Assembly (NCBI GenBank): GCA_027023325.1
Contig: JALVVQ010000139.1
Span: forward strand, 1-11,999
Direction of reading: 5' to 3'
DNA from: Campylobacteraceae bacterium
GTDB lineage: Bacteria; Campylobacterota; Campylobacteria; Campylobacterales; Sulfurovaceae
Length of the DNA: 11,999 nucleotides
The position numbers and the translations under genes were made by a program. The notes below the pieces were generated by a model. The model had not been told where the DNA came from and ran no database searches. It worked only from the letters and a program-made list of their open reading frames with translations. Positions 1-5,581 of the stretch are shown piece after piece (the first letter of the stretch is position 1; each line of letters starts with the position of its first letter).

Positions 1-38
1 GTACCATCCTCTACCTTTGGCAAAGAAGAGAACCTTAG
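1..38 (+). CDS. Possible C-terminal tail of an upstream gene (partial)
   Basis: Reading from base 3, the frame gives TILYLWQRREP and then a TAG stop at 36-38. A hydrophobic stretch followed by a short basic tail would fit the cytoplasmic end of a membrane protein, and the stop overlaps the ribosome binding site of the next gene, as in tight operons. Only eleven residues are visible, so the family cannot be recognised and the frame choice is uncertain. Frame 1 is also open here, reading on into the ybaK gene until a TGA near base 127. Confidence 0.3.
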   Translation, partial: TILYLWQRREP

Positions 39-46
39 GAAGCATC

Positions 47-514
47 ATGAAAAAGACCAATGCAGCCAGAATCCTAGACAGACACAAACAGCCCTATACG
101 CTATGCAGCTATCCTGTCAACGAAAATGATCTAAGTGTGGCGCATGTCGCCAAGAGTATCGGTGTGTCAAGCAATCAACTCTTCAAGACACTGGTAACAC
201 GCAACGAAAAAAACGAACCTCTCATCGCAGTCGTTCCGGGAGACAAAGAGCTTGACCTCAAAGCACTCGCCTCAGTAGCCGGATGCAAGAAATGCACCAT
301 GTTTCCCGAAAAAGAGCTCCTCGAAGTCACAGGCTACATCAGAGGAGGCTGTTCACCACTAGGAATGAAAAAACAGTACCCTACTTTCATAGACCAAAGC
401 GCCTTGGAACATGAGGAGATTTGGGTAAGTGCTGGCATGAGAGGAAAGCAGCTCAAGCTCTCTCCTCATACGCTCGTAAAGGTACTTGGGGCGCAGCTCG
501 CTGTCTTAGGATAG
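47..514 (+). CDS. ybaK: YbaK/EbsC-family Cys-tRNA(Pro) deacylase
   Basis: This is a 155-residue single-domain protein of the YbaK/ProX editing family. Members hydrolyse Cys-tRNA(Pro) formed by mischarging prolyl-tRNA synthetase; they act in the cytoplasm, in trans. Visible family signatures are the N-terminal MKKTNAARILD, FKTLV with the conserved lysine (K47, matching the catalytically important lysine of the family), VVPGDKELDLKALA, and the GGCSPLG segment followed by the YPTFID strand. Length is normal. A longer frame starts at TTG 17, but I chose ATG 47: AGGA lies at 37-40 with a six-base gap, and family members begin at this methionine. The gene converges on the flavin reductase at 758-1354, with a palindromic element between them. 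The function is inferred from family; specificity for Cys rather than Ala cannot be read from sequence alone. Confidence 0.9.
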   Translation: MKKTNAARILDRHKQPYTLCSYPVNENDLSVAHVAKSIGVSSNQLFKTLVTRNEKNEPLIAVVPGDKELDLKALASVAGCKKCTMFPEKELLEVTGYIRGGCSPLGMKKQYPTFIDQSALEHEEIWVSAGMRGKQLKLSPHTLVKVLGAQLAVLG

Positions 515-757
515 CAATTGAACCCTCTAATAATTACAAAAAGAGGTTTCACTCGATGGCGACAAAGGAGCACTCAACCCATGAAATGGGCATACTGCCT
601 TCACGGCTCCGTTCTTCTCCGACCGCTTCGGTTCCGAAGCTACAAAGGACAAGCAGTTGTCCTTTGCTGACGCTTCTCATGTCTGTGACTGCCAGAGCTA
701 TCGAGTGAAACCGGCGATTTTTTGGAGAATTCAATTGAAAGATAAAGATTTACTCTC
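515..757. other. Gene-free convergent intergenic region
   Basis: This stretch separates two convergent genes. It carries the multi-hairpin palindromic element at 545-712 and a run of six T (718-723) just after it. The 8-mer CAATTGAA occurs on both sides, at 515-522 and 732-739. Open frames crossing the region have no start with a good ribosome binding site and run through the palindromes, so I regard none as a gene. Confidence 0.7.
545..712. other. Structured palindromic element (nested hairpins closed by a 13-16 bp stem)
   Basis: The ends are a perfect 13-base inverted repeat: GGTTTCACTCGAT (545-557) and ATCGAGTGAAACC (700-712). As plus-strand RNA the stem grows to 16 pairs through 558-560/697-699, with one G-U pair. 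Inside lie further perfect stems: CCCAT/ATGGG (578-582/586-590), GGAGC/GCTCC (567-571/606-610) enclosing it, GCTTCG/CGAAGC (625-630/635-640), and CAAAGGACAA/TTGTCCTTTG (643-652/657-666) with a four-base loop. The result is a closed multibranch fold. Position between convergent genes fits a dispersed palindromic repeat, a MITE-like element or a small structured RNA. The T6 run at 718-723 could let it act as a terminator. I recognise no named RNA family. The stems are seen directly; function is unknown. Confidence 0.65.
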
Positions 758-1354
758 CTATGGATTTTTCAGCTTCTCTCCCAAGACCCTATAGGCGCCG
801 CCCATCCTTGCAATTGCATCAAACTCCAGCTTCATCTTCTCCGGATCAGCCACAATGGATTCGTCTACATAGAGATGTGCAATCTCTACAATCACCGGAA
901 CAGTCTTGCTACCTGCCAAATCCACCTCTTGCAGATAGCTGCCAAACATCGCAGCCTTGATCCCCGTAGGCATCGGAGGATATCCCTCTAACACATGCTC
1001 CACAGGGATATCCAGTGCCTCGATCTCACTCTGTCCGGCATCCAATCCCTCGGCACTCAGATGCATCGGCCTGAAATGATCTTCGTCTACGATACAGATC
1101 ACACACTTCCCGGTCTCCCTGAGATTTCTCAGCGTATCCTTGGGGGTGCCGTCAGGACGATGACCGATCGAGATCAGGACAGCCGCAGGCTCTGACGAGA
1201 TCGCAGTAAAGTAGGAAAATGGCGCGATATTGGTCACCACTTTACCTCCTACCACCCCCTCTGTAACCACCCAGGCAATGGGTCTAGGGACGATGACATT
1301 CGTCATCAGGTGATAGCAAGCCGTCGGGTCTTTTTCTTTGAAGTCTATTAGCAT
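758..1354 (-). CDS. Flavin reductase-like FMN-binding protein (DIM6/NTAB type)
   Basis: This 198-residue protein has the split-barrel fold signature of the flavin reductase-like family, which binds FMN and reduces flavin with NAD(P)H or serves as a flavoprotein oxidoreductase. Visible motifs are RPIAWV (24-29), TNIAPFSYF (41-49), PAAVLISIG (57-65) and KDTLRN (73-78), in the order and spacing usual for FMN binding. There is no signal peptide or membrane segment, so it is probably cytoplasmic. The start is supported by AGGAG seven bases upstream on the minus strand. It is divergent from the M20 peptidase gene, with a 132-base shared promoter region. The physiological partner is unknown; nothing nearby is an obvious monooxygenase. 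Confidence 0.85.
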   Translation of the reverse strand: MLIDFKEKDPTACYHLMTNVIVPRPIAWVVTEGVVGGKVVTNIAPFSYFTAISSEPAAVLISIGHRPDGTPKDTLRNLRETGKCVICIVDEDHFRPMHLSAEGLDAGQSEIEALDIPVEHVLEGYPPMPTGIKAAMFGSYLQEVDLAGSKTVPVIVEIAHLYVDESIVADPEKMKLEFDAIARMGGAYRVLGEKLKNP

Positions 1355-1377
1355 CTATTTCTCCTGATTTTTGATAG

Positions 1378-1418
1378 ACTATAGCCAAAAATACTTTTAA
1401 AGTACGATACAATACAAT
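1378..1418. promoter_or_regulatory. Divergent promoter region with a 13-base palindrome
   Basis: On the minus strand a TATAGT-like -10 (1378-1383) could serve the flavin reductase. On the plus strand two overlapping TACAAT boxes (1408-1413 and 1413-1418) could serve the M20 peptidase. Between them lies the palindrome TACTTTTAAAGTA (1392-1404), placed to touch both promoters. The -10 matches are moderate and no -35 is clear, which is common in Campylobacterota. Confidence 0.35.
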
Positions 1419-1453
1419 AAACCCAAAAGACAGCACATCAAAAAGAGATGCTT

Positions 1454-1472
1454 GTTGCGTTCAGGGCAACCC
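1454..1472 (+). repeat. Short hairpin containing GGGCAACCC
   Basis: GTTGC (1454-1458) and GCAAC (1466-1470) pair around a seven-base loop in the leader of the M20 peptidase gene, about 15 bases before its start. The 9-mer GGGCAACCC (1464-1472) also occurs in the repeat after the arginine kinase gene (9780-9788, and reversed at 9806-9814), so this may be a decayed copy of the same dispersed palindrome. Confidence 0.35.
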
Positions 1473-1486
1473 AGAATGGATAAAAA

Positions 1487-2590
1487 ATGAATACGATAGA
1501 CTACAATGAACTGCAAAAAATCATAGAAATCAACTCATGGACAGGCAACAAAGAAGGGGTTGATCAAACCGGAACACTGTTTGCTTCCTGGATGGAAGCG
1601 TTGGGCATGAAGTGCATACGACACGAGAGAGTGCATGTCGGAGACCACCTGCATTTTGTCTCACCCAAAAAAGAAGGGAAAAAACTTTTGCTTTTGGGGC
1701 ATATGGATACTGTATTTCCTCCTGAGACCTTCGAGCTGTTTCGCGAAGAGGAGGCGTGGATCTACGGGCCAGGTGTCTGCGACATGAAAGGCGGCAACCA
1801 TGTCGCACTCCAGGCACTGCGCATGATACACCACAGACATGGCGAAATTTGCAATATCGACCTGCTGCTGGTCAGTGATGAGGAGACAGGCAGTGATGAC
1901 AGCAAAGCACTCTCTGCCGAGCTGGCACCATCGTATGATTATTGTATGGTATTTGAGGCGGCTGGAAGCAAAGGTGAGATCGTAACCGGACGCAAAGGGG
2001 CGGGCACATTTTTTATAGAGATTACAGGCAAGGCTGCGCACGCAGGCAATCACTACAGTGACGGTGCCGATGCCAACCTTGAAGCAGCTATCAAGCTCCA
2101 AAAGCTGGTCACATTGACTGATCTGGAGAAGCAAACCACTGTCAATGTCGGGAAAATAGAGGGCGGACTGGGAGCCAACACCATCTCTCCGGAAGCAAAG
2201 CTGGTATTTGAGCTAAGATATACGGACAAGGGAGAGAGAGACAGAGTGCTGGAAGCCATTGACCAGATCGTTCATACCTCTTATGTCACAGGTACTTCTG
2301 CTACCCTTTCGGGCGGCATACAGAGAGATGTCATGCAGCCCAGTGAGGCTCAGGCTGACTGGATTGCACGCATCAATACCCTATGTGATACGACACTGCC
2401 CACAGAGCAGCGTGGAGGCGTCAGTGACGCCAACTTCATCGCTGCTGCCGGCACGATCGTGACTGACGGATGGGGGGCCTTTGGAGATGGAGACCATACT
2501 GTCTACGAGCGCGCTTCCAAGCAGAGTTTTGATGAGCGGATCGCATTGGTGACAGAAATTTTCGAACACCACATTGCAGGAAGACTCTAA
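1487..2590 (+). CDS. M20-family metallopeptidase (carboxypeptidase G2-like)
   Basis: This 367-residue protein is a complete M20 peptidase with a catalytic domain interrupted by a dimerisation domain (roughly residues 170-280). Expected zinc ligands and catalytic residues are in place: GHMDTVF (H72, with D74), PGVCDMKGG (D99 as bridging ligand), DEETGS (E132 catalytic base and E133 ligand), E157 in VFEAA, and H337 in the C-terminal GDGDH. The GRKGAGTF and GKAAHAGNHY segments resemble glutamate carboxypeptidases. The family removes C-terminal or N-acyl amino acids; the substrate here is unknown. No signal peptide is seen, unlike secreted CPG2, so it is probably cytoplasmic. The start ATG is preceded by only a weak GGA (1478-1480). 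Its stop lies eight bases from the stop of the convergent membrane-protein gene. Confidence 0.87.
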   Translation: MNTIDYNELQKIIEINSWTGNKEGVDQTGTLFASWMEALGMKCIRHERVHVGDHLHFVSPKKEGKKLLLLGHMDTVFPPETFELFREEEAWIYGPGVCDMKGGNHVALQALRMIHHRHGEICNIDLLLVSDEETGSDDSKALSAELAPSYDYCMVFEAAGSKGEIVTGRKGAGTFFIEITGKAAHAGNHYSDGADANLEAAIKLQKLVTLTDLEKQTTVNVGKIEGGLGANTISPEAKLVFELRYTDKGERDRVLEAIDQIVHTSYVTGTSATLSGGIQRDVMQPSEAQADWIARINTLCDTTLPTEQRGGVSDANFIAAAGTIVTDGWGAFGDGDHTVYERASKQSFDERIALVTEIFEHHIAGRL

Positions 2591-2602
2591 AAATACTTTT
2601 AG
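2587..2602. terminator. Small palindrome spanning two convergent stop codons
   Basis: CTAAAA and TTTTAG pair around ATAC. The palindrome contains the TAA stop of the M20 peptidase (2588-2590) and, on the other strand, the TAA stop of the membrane protein (2599-2601). It is AU-only apart from the closing pair, so it would be a weak bidirectional terminator at best. Confidence 0.3.
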
Positions 2603-3015
2603 ATGTACATAAACTGCGAAAGAAAAATAATCGTCAAGACAAAGACAAAAGGCAATCTATGTCCTTTGAATACCAAAGGTTGTATCCCAGCATAGACTTG
2701 CAACCCTCCTCTCAATCCTAGCCAAATACCTAGAAATGCTTTGAGAGAAAGCAGCATCTGAAAGCGTGTCATCCCCTCTTCCCCTACCGTGCCAAAGACC
2801 TGTGAGATCATATAGAGGCCCGTAATCATGATAATAATCAGCGCAGGTGGCACGATACTACGAATACGCTTGGCGACACCACCTCTGGCCTTGGCATACT
2901 CCTCGGGGCTCAGATGCTTTTGCATGCGCATGATGATAAGATTGTCTGTGATGAGAAATCCCCCATAGACAAACGCTGCCATGAGATGAATGGTTTTGAT
3001 AATAATAAAAGTCAT
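2599..3015 (-). CDS. Small four-helix membrane protein, CopD-like
   Basis: This is a 138-residue integral inner-membrane protein with four predicted helices, at about residues 2-27, 50-74, 82-105 and 117-136. The first helix has a conserved-looking histidine in IKTIHLMAAFVYGG, and helix two reads IVPPALIIIMITGLYM. Both resemble the CopD / DUF2269-type small membrane families that often have a heme- or metal-binding histidine in helix one. The reading frame is open up to 3123, but I chose ATG 3015: AGGA lies eight bases upstream, and the hydrophobic domain starts immediately. A TATACT box on the minus strand (3058-3063) fits this start. The function is unknown; the CopD link rests on pattern similarity only. 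Confidence 0.65.
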   Translation of the reverse strand: MTFIIIKTIHLMAAFVYGGFLITDNLIIMRMQKHLSPEEYAKARGGVAKRIRSIVPPALIIIMITGLYMISQVFGTVGEEGMTRFQMLLSLKAFLGIWLGLRGGLQVYAGIQPLVFKGHRLPFVFVLTIIFLSQFMYI

Positions 3016-3057
3016 AGTATGGTCCTGCAAAACAAAGATAGTAAAAAAATGAGCCGG

Positions 3058-3103
3058 AGTATAACATTTGTTAGCATAGACAGGCTTAGGAATAGTGTAT
3101 AAT
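3058..3103. promoter_or_regulatory. Divergent promoters between the membrane protein and SDR genes
   Basis: A perfect plus-strand TATAAT (3098-3103) precedes the dehydrogenase, and a minus-strand TATACT (3058-3063) precedes the membrane protein. The short palindrome TAACATTTGTTA (3062-3073) touches the minus box. Because the plus -10 overlaps an upstream in-frame ATG at 3102, transcription must begin downstream of that codon, which argues for the ATG at 3123 as the true start. Confidence 0.55.
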
Positions 3104-3122
3104 GGCGTATCAGGAGAAAACA

Positions 3123-3899
3123 ATGAAAAATTATATCAAAAACAAAACTGCACTGATTACTGGTGTCACCTCAGGTATCGGAAGGCAGATCGCTATCGAC
3201 CTGGCAGCCATGAAGGTCAATCTCATACTCTTAGGCAGAGACAAGAAAAAGCTCAAGAAGCTCAAAAAAATACTCTCCAAGCAGAGCAAAAGAGAGATCA
3301 GCACCTACGCGCTGGATGTCAGAGACAGAGAAAGCGTAGAAAAAACCATGAAAAAGATACTCAAAAAGCAGACCGTTGATATCCTTATCAACAGTGCAGG
3401 TCTGGCACTGGGTATGGAGCAAATAGACAAAGGTGATAGTGACCATTGGGATGCTATGATTGATACCAATCTCAAAGGATTGCTCTATGTCAGCAAGCCT
3501 GTCATTGCACAGATGCGCTCACTCGGTACTGCCCATATCGTCAACCTAGGCTCCGTAGCAGGCAAGACCGCCTATCCAGGCGGCAATGTCTACTGCGCCA
3601 CCAAGGCCGCTGTCCATTCTCTGGGTGAGTCTATGAATGCGGATTTGATGTCAACGAATATCAAAGTCACAACCATCGCCCCGGGAGCAGTCAATACCAA
3701 TTTCTCCTCTACCCGATTTGACGGAGACCAAAAAAAGGCAGATGCCGTGTACAAAGGCTACACACCTCTCTATGCAGAAGATATCTCCCAAGCAGTGCTC
3801 TCCGTGCTCAACACCCCCAAGCATGTCAATATTCAGTATTTGGATATCATGCCCACAGCACAGAGAAACCCCTATTTATTGCACAGAAAAGAGGATTAA
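3123..3899 (+). CDS. Short-chain dehydrogenase, YdfG-like
   Basis: This 258-residue classical SDR has the cofactor motif TGVTSGIG (13-20), NSAG (90-93), catalytic N116, and the triad S144, Y157 and K161 in YCATK. R39 at the end of strand two suggests NADPH. The stretch GGNVYCATK, the IAPGAVNTNFSSTRFDGD segment and the C-terminal HVNIQYLDIMPTAQ closely match the YdfG group. Those enzymes reduce or oxidise small 3-hydroxy acids, such as L-allo-threonine, serine or malonic semialdehyde in E. coli, so this one is probably a cytoplasmic 3-hydroxy acid dehydrogenase. The substrate is not proven by sequence. AGGAG at 3112-3116 lies six bases before this ATG; the in-frame ATG at 3102 falls inside the -10 box and is rejected. 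A lysine-rich stretch (41-57, 74-82) is notable but within family range. Confidence 0.88.
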   Translation: MKNYIKNKTALITGVTSGIGRQIAIDLAAMKVNLILLGRDKKKLKKLKKILSKQSKREISTYALDVRDRESVEKTMKKILKKQTVDILINSAGLALGMEQIDKGDSDHWDAMIDTNLKGLLYVSKPVIAQMRSLGTAHIVNLGSVAGKTAYPGGNVYCATKAAVHSLGESMNADLMSTNIKVTTIAPGAVNTNFSSTRFDGDQKKADAVYKGYTPLYAEDISQAVLSVLNTPKHVNIQYLDIMPTAQRNPYLLHRKED

Positions 3900-3979
3900 T
3901 GCTAAAAAATATTAAGTTTTTTATGTCTACTTGAGCATCATGATGTTACAATTATAAAAAAGATACAAGGTGGTGCAAT

Positions 3980-4522
3980 ATCAAAACGGTATATCTCATC
4001 AGACATGCAAAATCAGACTGGAGCGACACAACAGCCAGCGACTTTGAACGGGGACTCAGCAAACGCGGGAAACAGGATCTAAAGACTATCAGCTCCTACC
4101 TTTCTTTATATAACCCAAGTCCAAACCTCATGCTTTCCAGTTCTGCTCTTCGTGCGCAACTGACCGCAGACAAACTAGCCAAAAAAATTGAATACAAAGG
4201 ACGCATCCACTATATGGAAGAGCTCTATATGACGCGCCCTGAAGCCCTGATGAATATTTTATCTCTACAGGACAATAGTGACGAAACTATCTTTATCATC
4301 GGGCACAATCCTGGGCTTACAGAGCTTGGGAATCGCCTCATCAAAGAGGATTTTACAAAGCTTCCTACCCTTGGTGTACTTGCCATAAACCTTGATATTG
4401 AAAAATGGGAGGAGATTGGAGAGGGGCTTGGCCATGTGGATTTTTTCATCCATCCCAAGCAGTTCAAATACTATATGCCAAAGCAGATTAGAACCACCTG
4501 GGATCAGAGAGAGCGTACATAG
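3980..4522 (+). CDS. sixA: SixA-type phosphohistidine phosphatase with apparent ATC start
   Basis: The frame encodes 180 residues of the histidine phosphatase (phosphoglycerate mutase-like) family, SixA branch. SixA enzymes remove phosphate from phosphohistidine, for example on histidine-kinase Hpt domains or PTS proteins. Visible signatures are the RHAKS motif (R8, catalytic H9), SSSALRA (R58), the acidic EELY (80-83) and IGHNPGL (H109). The frame opens after TGA 3941 and contains no ATG, GTG or TTG until M51 at 4130; starting there would remove the catalytic RH. Exactly where family members have methionine lies ATC (3980-3982), with AAGGTGG (3967-3973) six bases upstream. Either ATC is used as a rare initiator, or a G-to-C change or sequence error abolished the start. 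No start other than ATC keeps the catalytic motif. Confidence 0.8.
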   Translation: MKTVYLIRHAKSDWSDTTASDFERGLSKRGKQDLKTISSYLSLYNPSPNLMLSSSALRAQLTADKLAKKIEYKGRIHYMEELYMTRPEALMNILSLQDNSDETIFIIGHNPGLTELGNRLIKEDFTKLPTLGVLAINLDIEKWEEIGEGLGHVDFFIHPKQFKYYMPKQIRTTWDQRERT

Positions 4523-4531
4523 CGCCTCTCT

Positions 4532-4921
4532 CTAGAGGTCGCCTATCGCCTCTGACATACGATGGGAAGTACGCTCTATGATCATTTTTGCCAAAGCGAT
4601 GTTTCCATCATCTCTAAAAATAGCAAATACATTCAGTTTGGAAAAACTATCACCTGTTTGGTCTCCTGCTGAGTTAATAAGGAATACATGCCCATCATGG
4701 GTTTTGGTCTCCACAAAGGCTGCATCAGCAAATCCCACATCCAGTGAAGCTTCCGAAATCGCCCTGAATGCATCATTGAATATACTGGCAGAATAGGCGA
4801 TGTCGACCCCAGTATTCTCTTCATCCATATAGAGGGTTTCTCCTGCAAAATTCAATACGGCTGACCCCAAGTAGCCACTCACTGATCGTAGTTTTTTCAT
4901 TGACTCTTCAAAATTTATCAT
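4532..4921 (-). CDS. Roadblock/LC7-like small protein
   Basis: This is a 129-residue soluble protein whose pattern fits a single Roadblock/LC7 domain: an opening helix (FEESMKKL), a GYLGSAVLN strand, a central helix region (YSASIFNDAFRAISEA), strands around DGHVFLIN, and a closing KLNVFAIFRDDGNIALAKMIIE, which resembles the final strand and helix of MglB-like proteins. Such proteins dimerise and usually regulate small GTPases or act as signalling scaffolds. No MglA-type GTPase gene is in this window. GGAG lies six bases before the start. It follows the PAS gene by 13 bases on the same strand, so the two are very likely cotranscribed. Its stop is nine bases from the stop of the convergent sixA gene. 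The domain assignment is by eye and moderate. Confidence 0.6.
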   Translation of the reverse strand: MINFEESMKKLRSVSGYLGSAVLNFAGETLYMDEENTGVDIAYSASIFNDAFRAISEASLDVGFADAAFVETKTHDGHVFLINSAGDQTGDSFSKLNVFAIFRDDGNIALAKMIIERTSHRMSEAIGDL

Positions 4922-4934
4922 ATTATACTCCTTC

Positions 4935-5435
4935 TTAGTTATTAAGTTTTTTCATTGTTTCATTAAAAGTTGCCAGAGAGGCATTATTCTCTGACAAGAA
5001 TGTCTCCAGTATCTTAAGTGAACCATTCATACCGCTCTCTTCTTCTGCTACTAGCATTTTAGCATACAGAGGTTCGATCAGCTCTTTGGCATGTTCTGTC
5101 ACTGGCTTTCTAGTAGAAACATAGTTTCTAAATGAACCATCAGGGTTTTTGGCCACACGTACATGCGCAAGTACCCAGTAAAAGCTACCATCTTTGGAAC
5201 GGTTTTTTACAAAAGCAATTACATCATTGCCTTCTTTAAGATTATCCCACAAAAATTTAAATATAAGCTTTGGCATATCCGGATGTCTCAAAATTGAATG
5301 TGGCTTATCCAGAAGTTCTCCCATCGAATATCCCGACAGTTTCACGAAAATAGGATTTGCATAGGTAATATTGCCCTCTGCATTACCTTTGGAGACGATG
5401 ATATCCACACTCTTAAGCACATGTTCTTTACTCAT
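4935..5435 (-). CDS. Aer/CetB-like PAS domain protein
   Basis: This 166-residue protein has one PAS domain (about residues 10-125) of the Aer type: GNITYANPIFVKLSGY, ELLDKPHSILRHPDMPK, then VKNRSKDGSFYWVLAHVRV and NYVSTRKPVTEHA. In Aer and its relatives this domain binds FAD and senses redox state, and Campylobacter CetB, a PAS-only energy-taxis protein, has nearly the same length. The C-terminal 40 residues look helical. There is no membrane segment, HAMP or methyl-accepting domain, so output needs a partner; the cotranscribed Roadblock-like protein is one candidate. The frame is open to 5474, but ATG 5435 is chosen because AGGA sits seven bases upstream and homologues begin close to the PAS fold. 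FAD binding is inferred from family. Confidence 0.82.
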   Translation of the reverse strand: MSKEHVLKSVDIIVSKGNAEGNITYANPIFVKLSGYSMGELLDKPHSILRHPDMPKLIFKFLWDNLKEGNDVIAFVKNRSKDGSFYWVLAHVRVAKNPDGSFRNYVSTRKPVTEHAKELIEPLYAKMLVAEEESGMNGSLKILETFLSENNASLATFNETMKKLNN

Positions 5436-5482
5436 TTTAAATCCTTCTCTATTAATTTTCATCTCTATACTCAAAAAACGGC

Positions 5483-5513
5483 ATTATAGCAGTATTTTTG
5501 TCAAAAATGTCAA
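5483..5513 (-). promoter_or_regulatory. Sigma70-type promoter for the PAS-Roadblock operon
   Basis: On the minus strand TTGACA (5508-5513) and TATAAT (5483-5488) are both exact consensus, separated by 19 bases. A second TTGACA copy lies inside the spacer, ten bases from the -10, too close to act as the -35. It gives a leader of roughly 40 bases before the chosen start at 5435. Confidence 0.65.
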
Positions 5514-5515
5514 AG

Positions 5516-5537
5516 AATGTTACAGTATAATAACATT
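5516..5537 (+). promoter_or_regulatory. Promoter -10 inside an inverted repeat, upstream of the hybrid kinase
   Basis: AATGTTA (5516-5522) and TAACATT (5531-5537) form a perfect seven-base inverted repeat with an eight-base spacer. TATAAT (5526-5531) lies inside it and would drive the hybrid kinase gene. TTACA is also repeated at 5520, 5544 and 5554. This arrangement looks like an operator over the promoter; the regulator is unknown. Confidence 0.45.
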
Positions 5538-5581
5538 ACTAACTTACAGATACTTACATACTAAGCGGGGGTTTTTCTTTT

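Noticed and set aside
421..708. A 95-codon plus-strand frame running from the end of ybaK into the palindromic element
   Set aside because: It overlaps ybaK in another frame, lacks a ribosome binding site and shows no protein-like pattern.
549..734. A 61-codon minus-strand reading frame crossing the palindromic element
   Set aside because: It is translated through the inverted repeats, has no recognisable domain, and its ends mirror the terminal repeat. I treat it as a by-product of the structured element rather than a gene.
515..739. Reading the flanking CAATTGAA direct repeats as a target-site duplication
   Set aside because: The repeats are about 20 bases away from the ends of the inverted repeat and include a palindromic AT-rich core, so chance is likely. 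Kept only as an observation in the finding.
1661..2134. A 157-codon minus-strand frame inside the M20 peptidase gene
   Set aside because: It is antisense to the catalytic and dimerisation domains of an intact peptidase and has no recognised motif.
3899..3934. An 11-codon frame whose ATG overlaps the stop of the dehydrogenase gene
   Set aside because: Too short and low in complexity (Lys/Phe/Asn) to support as a gene; stop-start overlap alone is weak evidence.
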